In this document: positions 53,778 to 62,223 of the stretch, piece after piece
How positions within the stretch are numbered: position 1 is the stretch's first letter
Layout of the letters: each line of letters begins with the position of its first letter
Source: Flaviramulus_B aquimarinus
Lineage (GTDB): Bacteria > Bacteroidota > Bacteroidia > Flavobacteriales > Flavobacteriaceae
Assembly (NCBI RefSeq): GCF_039543205.1
Contig: NZ_BAABJH010000001.1
Location: 62,001-126,000 of the forward strand
Direction: 5' to 3'
Length of the DNA: 64,000 bases
Program-made: the position numbers and the translations under genes
The notes under the pieces: model-generated
Told to the model about the DNA's origin: nothing
What the model saw: only the letters and a program-made list of their open reading frames with translations
Database searches by the model: none

Positions 53778-54293
53778 TTATTTGTCTTCTGTCATTAGTT
53801 TAGCATATAAATGCTCATCAAAAATAGTTTCGTTTTTTATAATTTTGCTTTTCAATATGGCCTCTTTCTTATACCCATTCTTCTCAAGAACAGCCATTGA
53901 TGCTGTATTGAAACCAAATACGCCTGCATAAATTCTTTTAAGCTTTAAAATATTAAAGGCATAATCTGTCATTAACTCAATTGCTTTAGTTCCTATTCCT
54001 TGTCCCCAATATTGTTCGCCAATCCAATAGCCAATTTCTCCATTTAATCTGTATACATCATTTTGGGGTTCTACACTTACTATTCCACATAATTCTCCAT
54101 TGTACTCTATACCAAAATTTTCAACTGGTGTTTTAGTTTTGGCAGATGTAATAAATACTTTGGCATCATTGTTTTTATAAGGGTATGGTATATAATCACG
54201 CAAATTATTCCATATATTTTTATTGTTAAGCATATTTGTAATAGCTATTTTATCTTCTAAAACTAATTCCCTTAGCTTAATTTCGGACTTCAT
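53778..54293 (-). CDS. GNAT N-acetyltransferase (RimJ/RimL type) inside the operon
   Basis: A 171-residue acetyltransferase: RELVLEDKIAITNMLNNKNI at the start, GEIGYWIGEQYWGQGIGTKAIELM (acetyl-CoA binding), LKRIYAGVFGFNTASMAVLEKNGYKKE and a typical end. It resembles a second RimL-like gene at 26611 in fold but not closely in sequence. It sits between the 354-residue protein and the AAA+ ATPase with gaps of 16 and 3 bp, so it is part of the transcript. It could modify a partner in the system or be an unrelated passenger. Confidence 0.9.
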   Translation of the reverse strand: MKSEIKLRELVLEDKIAITNMLNNKNIWNNLRDYIPYPYKNNDAKVFITSAKTKTPVENFGIEYNGELCGIVSVEPQNDVYRLNGEIGYWIGEQYWGQGIGTKAIELMTDYAFNILKLKRIYAGVFGFNTASMAVLEKNGYKKEAILKSKIIKNETIFDEHLYAKLMTEDK

Positions 54294-54309
54294 TGGTGTT
54301 TGTTATTAA

Positions 54310-55374
54310 TTAATTTTTTAAATCTATTTTTAATCCAGATATCTCAATTGGTGCTTTGGCGAGCTTATTCATAATATCTGGTGTTTTATTGTATAATAGT
54401 TGAATGATACGATGTGGTGCAAAAACATATTTTTGTTTAAAAACATCGTCCCATTTTTGAAGGATTTGTTTACTAAAAAATCCACCTTCTTTAAATTCGC
54501 CACCTGATTTTACTTCATCTATTTTTAATGATACGGCATAAGATTCCAGAGGTATTTCTTTCTTTCCAATAGCTTGTAAAATAGCATGTGTAACTTCGTT
54601 TTCGTCTTTTGCAAATACATTATGTATAGGGCCTAAATCGATACGCTTTATAAGTTTTGGTAAAACCTTTGGCAATCTTCTATCTATGGTGTATGCCATA
54701 GTATCTAAAGCCATATCTCTATCCGAAGTTACTTTTAATACCTCGTAAATCTCGTCTTTTGCATCTCTAGCATCCGTTCCGTTATAATCAAAATACATGA
54801 AACAAATGAATGGTCGGTTGTGGGAAATATCAAAAAAACTCCAACTAATCATATATTTTGTATCTATTTCTTTTGGGGCATTTAAAATTTTACCTTGTAC
54901 AAACCGATTAAATATATATTGTTTATTTACCGAAGTGTAATATACTATTGATGCTGCCTGAAACAATTTTGTTTTTTTTATGGGCTCCTTTTTGCGCATC
55001 AGGGTTTCAATAAATTCTTCTTTTAGAGTTTCTATTGGTATTAATTTTCCTAAATATTCGTCACGTAATTCTAAATCGTTAAACAGGTATCTAAACTCCA
55101 AATAATTTGGAAATCCAGAATCTGTTAAGTCCACTTTCATATTATCCTCATCATCGTACATATACTTAATACGCATAGCTTCAATAGAGTACAATAACAA
55201 ATCGAAATATTGTTTGAATAGTTTGATTTCTTGATTGTTACAAAGTTCTTGCCTTTGAACAGCCACAATCAATTCTTTAAAAGCAAAGTCTACCATTTTA
55301 TGATAGAATACGTAATGCTCTTTGGAATCGAGGATGGCGGAATCTAATGGTGTAACAATGTGGTTTATGGACAT
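54310..55374 (-). CDS. Soluble protein of unknown function in the AAA+/coiled-coil operon
   Basis: A 354-residue protein, no signal peptide or transmembrane segment. The N-terminal ~130 residues are helical (DSKEHYVFYHKMVDFAFKEL). A mixed alpha/beta middle has SWSFFDISHNRPFICFMYFD and DRDMALDTMAYTIDRRLPKV, and the C-terminal domain has LGPIHNVFAKDENEVTHAIL. No motif of a known enzyme family is recognised. It lies 154 bp after the coiled-coil protein gene and 16 bp before the GNAT gene. The context suggests a partner of the AAA+ ATPase, perhaps a substrate adaptor. Confidence 0.75.
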   Translation of the reverse strand: MSINHIVTPLDSAILDSKEHYVFYHKMVDFAFKELIVAVQRQELCNNQEIKLFKQYFDLLLYSIEAMRIKYMYDDEDNMKVDLTDSGFPNYLEFRYLFNDLELRDEYLGKLIPIETLKEEFIETLMRKKEPIKKTKLFQAASIVYYTSVNKQYIFNRFVQGKILNAPKEIDTKYMISWSFFDISHNRPFICFMYFDYNGTDARDAKDEIYEVLKVTSDRDMALDTMAYTIDRRLPKVLPKLIKRIDLGPIHNVFAKDENEVTHAILQAIGKKEIPLESYAVSLKIDEVKSGGEFKEGGFFSKQILQKWDDVFKQKYVFAPHRIIQLLYNKTPDIMNKLAKAPIEISGLKIDLKN

Positions 55375-55528
55375 TTTTTTAATTAAAAGTGAACAATTAA
55401 AAAGTTCTTACTCAAATCTTAAAGATTATTGAGTAGCACGCTAAGGGTTAAGGTCTATTTGAGATTTCTGAAGAAAGCAAGTAGTGAACGTCTTATCCCA
55501 ATTTTTATCGGAGTAAGGCTCTTTTTAT
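55375..55528. other. Intra-operon spacer with an imperfect hairpin
   Basis: The only sizeable gap in the operon. The minus-strand transcript could fold an interrupted hairpin at about 55410-55434 (ACTCAA/TTGAGT outer stem, AATCTT/AAGATT inner stem). No T tract follows, so it looks more like an mRNA stability or attenuation element than a terminator. Confidence 0.4.
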
Positions 55529-56872
55529 TTAAGACAGTAAATCGTCTTCTCCAGCTTCTGGCTTTGGTTTCCCTGTTGGTTCTTCATCATCTCCTGAGGG
55601 AGCATTGTCATCAGCTTTATAATAATCTTCAAAAATTTCTTTCATATCGATGCCGTAGCGTTCTGCAAAATTCTTTTGAATCTCGCCATCTTTAGCACGA
55701 ATTTCCTGTAAAGCCTCTGCATAACTACTATAAACCCCTTGCATTACTTTTTCGTGTACTGGAATATTATCCATCATATCTTGACGCGCCTTGGCACTTG
55801 CAGTATGCATAGATGCTAAGGTTTGACCAATATGCTCGTCTGTTTTTACGCCCAAATGCTCTAAAATAGCAGCAAACTCTTGGTCTGTTCTAGCTTTCAA
55901 CGCTACGACGTAACCATCGTAATATTTAAGTCGCTCTTCGGTATCAGATTTTAATTTAGCGCGATGGGTTTGTAAATTACTACGTAAAGAGGTTAGTACT
56001 TTTATGGTTAGATTGTGCTTGTGCACAAAGCTATCTTTACTTGCCGCTAATGTAGTATATGCATTTTTTAGGCCTTCCAGTTCTTCTACTTTCTGCTCTA
56101 AAGCTGTCATTTTGCCTATAGCTTCAGAATATTCGGTAGATTGTTTATCAGCAATGTCTTCAAGCTCTTGTCGTGCTTGTTTTAATAAAGCATATTGTTC
56201 TTCAAGCTTTGCTTCTACTTCTTTCTTTTTTTCTAATGCTTTTGTGTGGTTCTTAGAAGCTTCTACTATGGCATCCTTTAGCTTTTCTTCAACTTCTTTA
56301 ATTTCTACTTCACGATTTTTTAAACGTGTAACTGCTGCTTGTGATTTATAAGATAATTCACTTAATAAGGTTTGTACATCGGCACTTTCTATACGTTCTT
56401 GAAACATAGCCTTTGCTTTGTTATCGGCTCCTGCTCTAACTTTTTCAGCTGCTTTAAACTCTTCCTGCTCTTTTTTAATTTTACTTTTACGTCCCCAAAG
56501 GTTATTCCACCAGGTGTCTGGCTTGTTATTCGCATCTTCCAACTCAATTCTGGCACGTTCTAAAGCTTTTTGAGCATCATCAATTACTTTTTGTTCTGTG
56601 GCATTAAGTGACGAAAATTTCTCGAACATAATCCCTACTTCATCTTGATAATCGGTTAAATCCTTAATGGCATCCAAAAGTGAGGTTCTATCTTTTTCTG
56701 CCATATGTACCACGTCATCTAAAGTCGCATTTAATATTTTTTGACGTACTTCTGGATCATCTTCTTGTGATAATTTAGATTTCATAGTATCAATGGCTTT
56801 TCCCCAATTGACATCTACTTTTTCAGTTTTTTCATTTGAATTAGTCTCTAATAAATCAAAATCATCAGACAT
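55529..56872 (-). CDS. Long cytoplasmic coiled-coil protein, first gene of an uncharacterised AAA+ operon
   Basis: A 447-residue, highly charged protein without signal peptide. Residues about 90-115 and 140-290 show continuous heptad patterns (Glu/Lys/Leu/Ala), for example KEVEEKLKDAIVEASKNHTKA and EEQYALLKQARQELEDI. A short tryptophan cluster, WWNNLWG, stands at 121-127, followed by basic residues (RKSKIKK). The C-terminal half remains helical, and the last ~30 residues are acidic and disordered (DDEEPTGKPKPEAGEDDLLS). Homologues may carry a database name such as microtubule-binding protein, which I regard as unreliable. It starts the operon at 56872 and no strong promoter box was found upstream. 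Confidence 0.8.
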   Translation of the reverse strand: MSDDFDLLETNSNEKTEKVDVNWGKAIDTMKSKLSQEDDPEVRQKILNATLDDVVHMAEKDRTSLLDAIKDLTDYQDEVGIMFEKFSSLNATEQKVIDDAQKALERARIELEDANNKPDTWWNNLWGRKSKIKKEQEEFKAAEKVRAGADNKAKAMFQERIESADVQTLLSELSYKSQAAVTRLKNREVEIKEVEEKLKDAIVEASKNHTKALEKKKEVEAKLEEQYALLKQARQELEDIADKQSTEYSEAIGKMTALEQKVEELEGLKNAYTTLAASKDSFVHKHNLTIKVLTSLRSNLQTHRAKLKSDTEERLKYYDGYVVALKARTDQEFAAILEHLGVKTDEHIGQTLASMHTASAKARQDMMDNIPVHEKVMQGVYSSYAEALQEIRAKDGEIQKNFAERYGIDMKEIFEDYYKADDNAPSGDDEEPTGKPKPEAGEDDLLS

Positions 56873-57054
56873 AGTGCATTTAATATTTTAGGTTGAACAA
56901 TTTTACGGACAAGCAATTTCGTTAAAAAATATGAATTTTTCAATTTATATTACTTAATTTATTGGTATCAGAAATTATTAAAATGTTACATTGATTCTTT
57001 AAATTCTATTTTAGATTATCCATCATAAACAGAGTATACTATGGCTTCTTATCG

Positions 57055-57085
57055 TTGCCAAATAAATAAAATTGTAGTATATTTG
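57055..57085 (+). promoter_or_regulatory. Bacteroidota promoter for the 79-residue membrane protein gene
   Basis: TTG at 57055-57057 and TATATTTG at 57078-57085 (perfect -7 box) are 20 bp apart. The leader is about 25 nt to the ATG at 57116. Confidence 0.6.
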
Positions 57086-57115
57086 GTTAGCTTTTAACCC
57101 AAACGTGCTATTTAA

Positions 57116-57355
57116 ATGATGCTTAATCAACTTAATTCTATGATTTTAACTATTCCTTTAATTAACCAATCTCAAATTGTAACCGTTTTAACTATAGTGG
57201 TTATATTTTTTGGAATTATACTAATATTAGGTGTTAGAAAATCTTATAAGCTGAAAAAAGAAAATGAAAAATTAGAACAGATGAACACGTCTATATCTGA
57301 TGAAGATGAAGACTATAAGGATTTTACTGATGGTCATATGTATGGTGGCAATTAA
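57116..57355 (+). CDS. Small single-pass membrane protein
   Basis: A 79-residue protein with one hydrophobic span at about 21-42 (IVTVLTIVVIFFGIILILGV), a basic and coiled segment RKSYKLKKENEKLEQ on the cytoplasmic side and an acidic, disordered end (SDEDEDYKDFTDGHMYGGN). The gene has its own well-formed promoter (57055-57085), which supports it being real. It is divergent from the large operon and convergent with ettA, separated by the hairpin at 57360-57379. Function unknown. Confidence 0.72.
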   Translation: MMLNQLNSMILTIPLINQSQIVTVLTIVVIFFGIILILGVRKSYKLKKENEKLEQMNTSISDEDEDYKDFTDGHMYGGN

Positions 57356-57359
57356 AAAA

Positions 57360-57379
57360 CGCTCACTTTTTAGTGAGCG
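57360..57379 (-). terminator. Rho-independent terminator for ettA
   Basis: An 8-bp stem CGCTCACT/AGTGAGCG (57360-57367 with 57372-57379), 4-nt loop. On the minus strand it is followed by a T tract, so it best serves ettA; it may also slow the convergent small gene. Confidence 0.82.
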
Positions 57380-57390
57380 CTCTTAATAAT

Positions 57391-59082
57391 TTACCTTACT
57401 AGTTTTTTATACTTTATTCGTTTTGGCATTAAATCACCTCCAAGACGTTTCTTTTTATTTTCTTCATAATCTGAAAAACTACCTTCAAAGAAATAGACTT
57501 GACTATCCCCTTCAAAAGCTAAAATATGTGTACATATTCTATCTAAAAACCATCTATCATGCGAGATTACCACTGCACATCCAGCAAAGTTTTCTAGACC
57601 TTCTTCCAAGGCTCGTAATGTATTCACATCTAAATCATTTGTAGGCTCATCTAAAAGCAACACATTGCCTTCTTCTTTAAGTGTCATTGCCAAATGCAAG
57701 CGGTTACGTTCACCTCCAGAAAGTAATTTTACCTTTTTATTTTGCTCACTTCCAGAAAAATTAAAGCGACTTAAATAAGCTCTAGAATTAACTTGCTTAC
57801 CTCCCATTAAAACCAGTTCCTGTTCATCGCTGAAATTTTGCCAAATGGTTTTTTCTGGGTCTATATTGGAGTGCTTTTGATCCACATAGGCTATTTTGGC
57901 TGTGTCTCCAACTTTAAACTCGCCTTTATCTGGAGTTTCTTCTCCCATTATCATTCTAAAAATAGTGGTTTTACCTGCACCATTAGGACCTATTACTCCA
58001 ACTATTCCTGCTTGTGGCAGATTGAAATTTAAATCGTCATACAATAATTTATCATCGTACCCTTTGCTAACACCTATAGCTTCAATAACATTAGTTCCTA
58101 AACGCGGACCATTTGGAATGTAAATTTCAAGTTTTTCATCAAGCTGTTTTTGGTCTTGACTCATCAACTTATCATAATTTTTTAAACGTGCCTTTTGCTT
58201 AGTCTGACGGCCTTTCGCACCTTGTCGCACCCATTCCAACTCACGCTCTAAAGTTTTTTGACGTTTTGATGCTGTTTTACTTTCTTGAGCCATGCGTTTG
58301 GATTTTTGATCTAGCCATGAGGAATAATTCCCTTTCCAAGGTATACCTTCTCCTCTATCGAGTTCTAAAATCCAACCTGCAACATTATCTAAAAAATACC
58401 TATCATGTGTTACAGCAATTACCGTTCCTTTATATTGTGCTAAATGATGTTCTAACCAGTGTACCGATTCGGCATCTAAATGATTGGTAGGCTCATCTAA
58501 CAGTAACACATCTGGTTCTTGTAACAGTAAACGGCATAATGCTACACGGCGTTTTTCACCACCTGAAAGCACTCCTATTTTCTTATCACCATCTGGTGTT
58601 CTTAGAGCATCCATGGCAATTTCTAATTTAGTATCTAACTCCCAAGCTCCTGCAGCATCAATTTGATCTTGGAGTTCTGCTTGGCGATTCATTAACTTCT
58701 CCATCTTATCGGCATCCGAATAAACTTCTTCTAAACCAAATTGATCATTAATCTTATTATACTCATCGAGAATAGCAACAGTTTCAGCAGCGCCTTCGCG
58801 CACCACTTCTATTACGGTTTTATCATCATCCAGTTTGGGCTCTTGCTCTAAATAACCAACCGAATAATCTTGTAAGAAGGTGACATCACCTTGAAAATTC
58901 TTGTCTACACCTGCAATAATTTTAAGTAATGTAGATTTACCTGAACCATTAAGTCCTAAAATCCCAATTTTTGCTCCGTAGAAAAAACTCAAATAAATAT
59001 TCTTTAAAACTGGAGTGTTTGCCCCTTGAAATGTCTTTGTTAAACCAGACATTGAGAAAATTACTTTTTTATCGTCACTCAT
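57391..59082 (-). CDS. ettA: Energy-dependent translational throttle protein EttA (ABC-F ATPase)
   Basis: A 563-residue soluble ABC-F protein that binds the ribosome E site and gates translation by cellular energy state. It has two nucleotide-binding domains with no membrane part: Walker A GLNGSGKST (about 42-50), LSGGEKRRVALCRLL and LLLDEPTNHLDAESVHWLE; then the second set GPNGAGKTT, LSGGERNRLHLAMTL and LLLDEPTNDLDVNTLRALEE. The linker and arm region (SKRQKTLERELEWVRQGAKG) matches EttA rather than Uup or the resistance types, and the length is close to E. coli EttA. It shares one base with the upstream small membrane gene (stop/start overlap). Confidence 0.95.
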   Translation of the reverse strand: MSDDKKVIFSMSGLTKTFQGANTPVLKNIYLSFFYGAKIGILGLNGSGKSTLLKIIAGVDKNFQGDVTFLQDYSVGYLEQEPKLDDDKTVIEVVREGAAETVAILDEYNKINDQFGLEEVYSDADKMEKLMNRQAELQDQIDAAGAWELDTKLEIAMDALRTPDGDKKIGVLSGGEKRRVALCRLLLQEPDVLLLDEPTNHLDAESVHWLEHHLAQYKGTVIAVTHDRYFLDNVAGWILELDRGEGIPWKGNYSSWLDQKSKRMAQESKTASKRQKTLERELEWVRQGAKGRQTKQKARLKNYDKLMSQDQKQLDEKLEIYIPNGPRLGTNVIEAIGVSKGYDDKLLYDDLNFNLPQAGIVGVIGPNGAGKTTIFRMIMGEETPDKGEFKVGDTAKIAYVDQKHSNIDPEKTIWQNFSDEQELVLMGGKQVNSRAYLSRFNFSGSEQNKKVKLLSGGERNRLHLAMTLKEEGNVLLLDEPTNDLDVNTLRALEEGLENFAGCAVVISHDRWFLDRICTHILAFEGDSQVYFFEGSFSDYEENKKKRLGGDLMPKRIKYKKLVR

Positions 59083-59264
59083 TATACTCGTCCTTTTAAT
59101 GCATTAAACACCCATGCAATGGCAAAGAAACCTATGCCTACAGTTGCAAAGCCCCAACCCGCTACATCATCATATCTATATGCGCCCATTAAAATAAGTA
59201 CCACTCCCATGATAATCATTAAAATTGTTGCCCAAGCTAAAACTGTATTTTTATTCATTGCCAT
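59082..59264 (-). CDS. Small two-span membrane protein (CAL67264-like)
   Basis: A 60-residue protein with two hydrophobic spans (about 8-27 LAWATILMIIMGVVLILMGA and 36-54 GWGFATVGIGFFAIAWVFN) joined by a short polar loop YRYDDVA. It resembles a small Flavobacteriaceae membrane-protein family known from genome annotation (CAL67264-like). Its stop overlaps the ettA start by one base, so they are translated together. Function is unknown; coupling to ettA may reflect expression only. Confidence 0.78.
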   Translation of the reverse strand: MAMNKNTVLAWATILMIIMGVVLILMGAYRYDDVAGWGFATVGIGFFAIAWVFNALKGRV

Positions 59265-59991
59265 AATCTTTATTTTTGGTTGTTAGAGTAAAAGCAAATA
59301 TCGGAGTTTTTAAGCAAACATATATCCGTTTTAAACAATTTTTACTATTAATTACGGCACCTTACTTATTAAACCAAAAGTAAAACACAGTAATAAGCGC
59401 AATTTTAGGACACTACGCATTAAGGTTATTATGAATCAAAAAAAACCACTGATTTATTAAAGGTTTTAGAATGACTTGGTTTAGATAAAATGACTGATTA
59501 CAAACTGATTTCATAAAATCCTAAATTCCAAAACTAAATCATACAACAATAATCATTCTATACCTAACTTTGGATTACATTGAATATGCTACACTTATTG
59601 CGCAAATTTTAGCATTTAGAACACTTGTTTATATGCAAACTCGCGTTATTTACTTAAAATATCATTTTTTAATTTTCAATTTTTCACTACATCCACTTCA
59701 TTTCACCTATACATTGCCACAACATGATGTTTTCATCAAACTATGAACTGAAAAAAAAACCCGTTGAACGAATATCACCACTGTAGTTTACCTTTCTATT
59801 CTAACTGTTTAACCTAAAACCGCTTAAATATTCAATTGTATGTTTTTTGTAGCGGTTGTATTTGGTTTATTAACTGATTATATGAGATATATTGCGTTTG
59901 TAAATTACTATTAATTATAAACTCTCTGTCTGAAAATTAGTATTACAACATCAAGTAACAACTTTTAGATAGCATTTAAACTAAAAAACAA
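59265..59991. other. Long AT-rich leader/intergenic region upstream of the polysaccharide locus
   Basis: About 730 bp with no ORF of coding character, no RNA gene recognised and no consensus TAnnTTTG box close to the wecA-like gene. It separates the ettA unit from the polysaccharide genes in divergent orientation and may hold the promoter or a long 5' leader for the locus, but nothing specific is seen. Confidence 0.4.
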
Positions 59992-61104
59992 ATGATGCAA
60001 AACTTATCTTTAGTAGCCCTAATATCAATAGTAAGCTCTTACTTATTGGTTACCGTTCTAATCCCTAAAATTAGTTGGATTGTTAAAAGTCGTGATTTAA
60101 TAGATCGCCCAGATCACAGAAGTTCACATAAAGCAGCAACACCAACTATGGCCGGCGTTGCTTTCTTTTTTACATTACTTTTTGTAATAAATATAATTAA
60201 AACTTGGGATAGTAATGATATAGGAATGAATTTAGTAGCGGCTCTAGGTTTAATGTTTGCAGTCGGTTTAAAAGATGACTTAGTAGTTTCGACCCCTAGA
60301 GCAAAAATAGGTAGCGAAATATTAGCTATTTTCTTTATTCTATTTTGTAATTGTTTACAAGTGAATTCTTTACACGGTTTTTTAGGAATTGGAAATATAC
60401 CAATTATGATATCTTATGTTCTAATTACTTTAATGATATTAACTATTGTTAATTCATTTAATATGATTGACGGCATTGATGGTTTAGCTTCAAGTATGGG
60501 CATTGCCATTTTTACTGTCTATGGTTTTATTTTTTATAGCATGAGTCTTCATTTTTACTTTTTACTTTGTTTGTGTTTAATTGGAATACTTCTAGGCTAT
60601 CTTAGATATAATTTATCGACAACCAAAAAGGTATTCATGGGAGATACTGGATCATTGATTATTGGATTTTGTATTGGTTTTTTATCTCTGAAATTTTTAG
60701 CAACTGATCCCGCATTATTACAAGCACATTCTTTTAATCCAGAAAATAGTCTAATCATAATTGCAGGCATCTTTTTTATTCCTCTTTTTGACACATTAAG
60801 AGTTATTGGAGTTCGCTTATTACAAAAGAAAAGTCCTTTTAGCCCAGACAACAATCATATACACCATGTCATGATTAACTCAGGGTTAACACATTTTCAA
60901 GCTAGTCTGTTTTTATGCTTTTTAAATTTAGGCGTGGCTGTTATTTTTATTTCACTTTCTACTGTTTTTAATAGTATACAAATGATTGTACTTTACCTTT
61001 TTACATTTACATTGTTATTAGGGGTATTTCATCAATTAAGTAAAAATGTTATTCAATGCAATAGATTTAGACACCTAATATCTGCAATACGATTTTTATT
61101 CTAG
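59992..61104 (+). CDS. WecA/MraY-type undecaprenyl-phosphate sugar-1-phosphate transferase
   Basis: A 370-residue polytopic inner-membrane protein with about 10-11 spans. It transfers a HexNAc-1-phosphate to undecaprenyl phosphate to start O-antigen, capsule or enterobacterial-type glycan assembly. Family motifs are DLIDRPDHRSSHKAATPTMAG (N-terminal cytosolic loop), GLKDDL, NSFNMIDGIDGLASSMG (Asp-rich motif), FMGDTGSLIIGF and the C-terminal SPDNNHIHHVMI (the HIHH motif of WecA-like transferases). It is followed by pseB after 106 bp, so it probably initiates the same surface glycan. Confidence 0.9.
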   Translation: MMQNLSLVALISIVSSYLLVTVLIPKISWIVKSRDLIDRPDHRSSHKAATPTMAGVAFFFTLLFVINIIKTWDSNDIGMNLVAALGLMFAVGLKDDLVVSTPRAKIGSEILAIFFILFCNCLQVNSLHGFLGIGNIPIMISYVLITLMILTIVNSFNMIDGIDGLASSMGIAIFTVYGFIFYSMSLHFYFLLCLCLIGILLGYLRYNLSTTKKVFMGDTGSLIIGFCIGFLSLKFLATDPALLQAHSFNPENSLIIIAGIFFIPLFDTLRVIGVRLLQKKSPFSPDNNHIHHVMINSGLTHFQASLFLCFLNLGVAVIFISLSTVFNSIQMIVLYLFTFTLLLGVFHQLSKNVIQCNRFRHLISAIRFLF

Positions 61105-61210
61105 TAAGTGTACTATTTAAAAAATAGAACAAAAAACAACTATATAAAAATTTAGACTACATAGAATTTTAATACCCAAATATTAAAAAAATTAAAGTTA
61201 ATTATACAAT

Positions 61211-62221
61211 ATGCTAAATAATAAATCAGTACTAATTACTGGAGGAACAGGTTCTTTAGGAAAAGCACTTACCGCCGATATTTTAAAAAAATGGCCAAAT
61301 GTCAAACGTCTTGTTATCTATTCAAGAGATGAGCAAAAACAGTTTCAAATGGCACAGGAGTATCCTGTTTCCAAATACCCTTCAATGCGTTTCTTTATTG
61401 GAGATGTAAGAGATCGTGAAAGACTTACTAGAGCCTTTCAAGGCATTGATTACGTTATCCATGCAGCAGCTATGAAACATGTTCATATAGCGGAATACAA
61501 TCCAGATGAATGTGTTAAAACCAATGTTGGTGGTGCAGAAAACGTTATTCAAGCGGCTTTACAAACGGGAGTTCAAAATGTTGTAGCATTATCTACGGAT
61601 AAGGCTTGTGCACCAATAAACTTATATGGAGCAACAAAACTAACGTCCGACAAATTATTTGTGGCTGCTAATAATATAAGAGGACAACACAACATAAAAT
61701 TTTCAGTAGTTAGATACGGGAATGTTATGGGGTCTAATGGATCTGTAATTCCTTTTTTCTTAAATAAGCGATCAGATGGTATTTTACCAATAACTGTAGA
61801 ATCCATGACAAGATTTAATATATCATTACAAGGTGGTGTTGATATGGTTATCCATGCTATGAAATCTGCATGGGGAGGTGAAATATTCATTCCAAAAATA
61901 CCATCATACAAAATTACTGATGTAGCACAAGCCATAGGGCCTAATTGCGAGCATAAGGTTATTGGAATTAGACCTGGAGAAAAAATTCATGAAGAAATGA
62001 TTACTGCTTCAGATTCTTTCTTTACCTACGACCTTGGTAAATACTTTGTTATCATTCCACAAACACCAATATGGGATACTAACGATTTTATTTCTAACTT
62101 TAAAGCTAAATTGGTTCCTGATGGATTTGCCTATAATTCTGGAACAAATACAGAATGGGAAACCGTAGAATCGCTTCGCACCTTAATTAAAGAGCACGTA
62201 GATTCTGATTTTAAAGTATAA
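61211..62221 (+). CDS. pseB: UDP-N-acetylglucosamine 4,6-dehydratase (5-inverting) PseB
   Basis: First step of pseudaminic-acid synthesis: UDP-GlcNAc is dehydrated at C4/C6 with inversion at C5. A 336-residue short-chain dehydrogenase: NAD-binding TGGTGSLGKAL at 10-20, GDVRDRERL, the active-site region ALSTDKACAPINLYGATKLT with the Y..K pair, RYGNVMGSNGSVIPFF and an N-terminal Rossmann fold. The long C-terminal part (GIRPGEKIHEEMI) is diagnostic of PseB/FlaA1-like enzymes. The stop is 2 bp before pseC. Confidence 0.93.
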   Translation: MLNNKSVLITGGTGSLGKALTADILKKWPNVKRLVIYSRDEQKQFQMAQEYPVSKYPSMRFFIGDVRDRERLTRAFQGIDYVIHAAAMKHVHIAEYNPDECVKTNVGGAENVIQAALQTGVQNVVALSTDKACAPINLYGATKLTSDKLFVAANNIRGQHNIKFSVVRYGNVMGSNGSVIPFFLNKRSDGILPITVESMTRFNISLQGGVDMVIHAMKSAWGGEIFIPKIPSYKITDVAQAIGPNCEHKVIGIRPGEKIHEEMITASDSFFTYDLGKYFVIIPQTPIWDTNDFISNFKAKLVPDGFAYNSGTNTEWETVESLRTLIKEHVDSDFKV

Positions 62222-62223
62222 GA

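Noticed and set aside
55529..56872. Naming the coiled-coil protein a microtubule-binding protein
   Set aside because: Coiled coils give false matches to eukaryotic cytoskeletal proteins; nothing specific supports tubulin binding in this organism.
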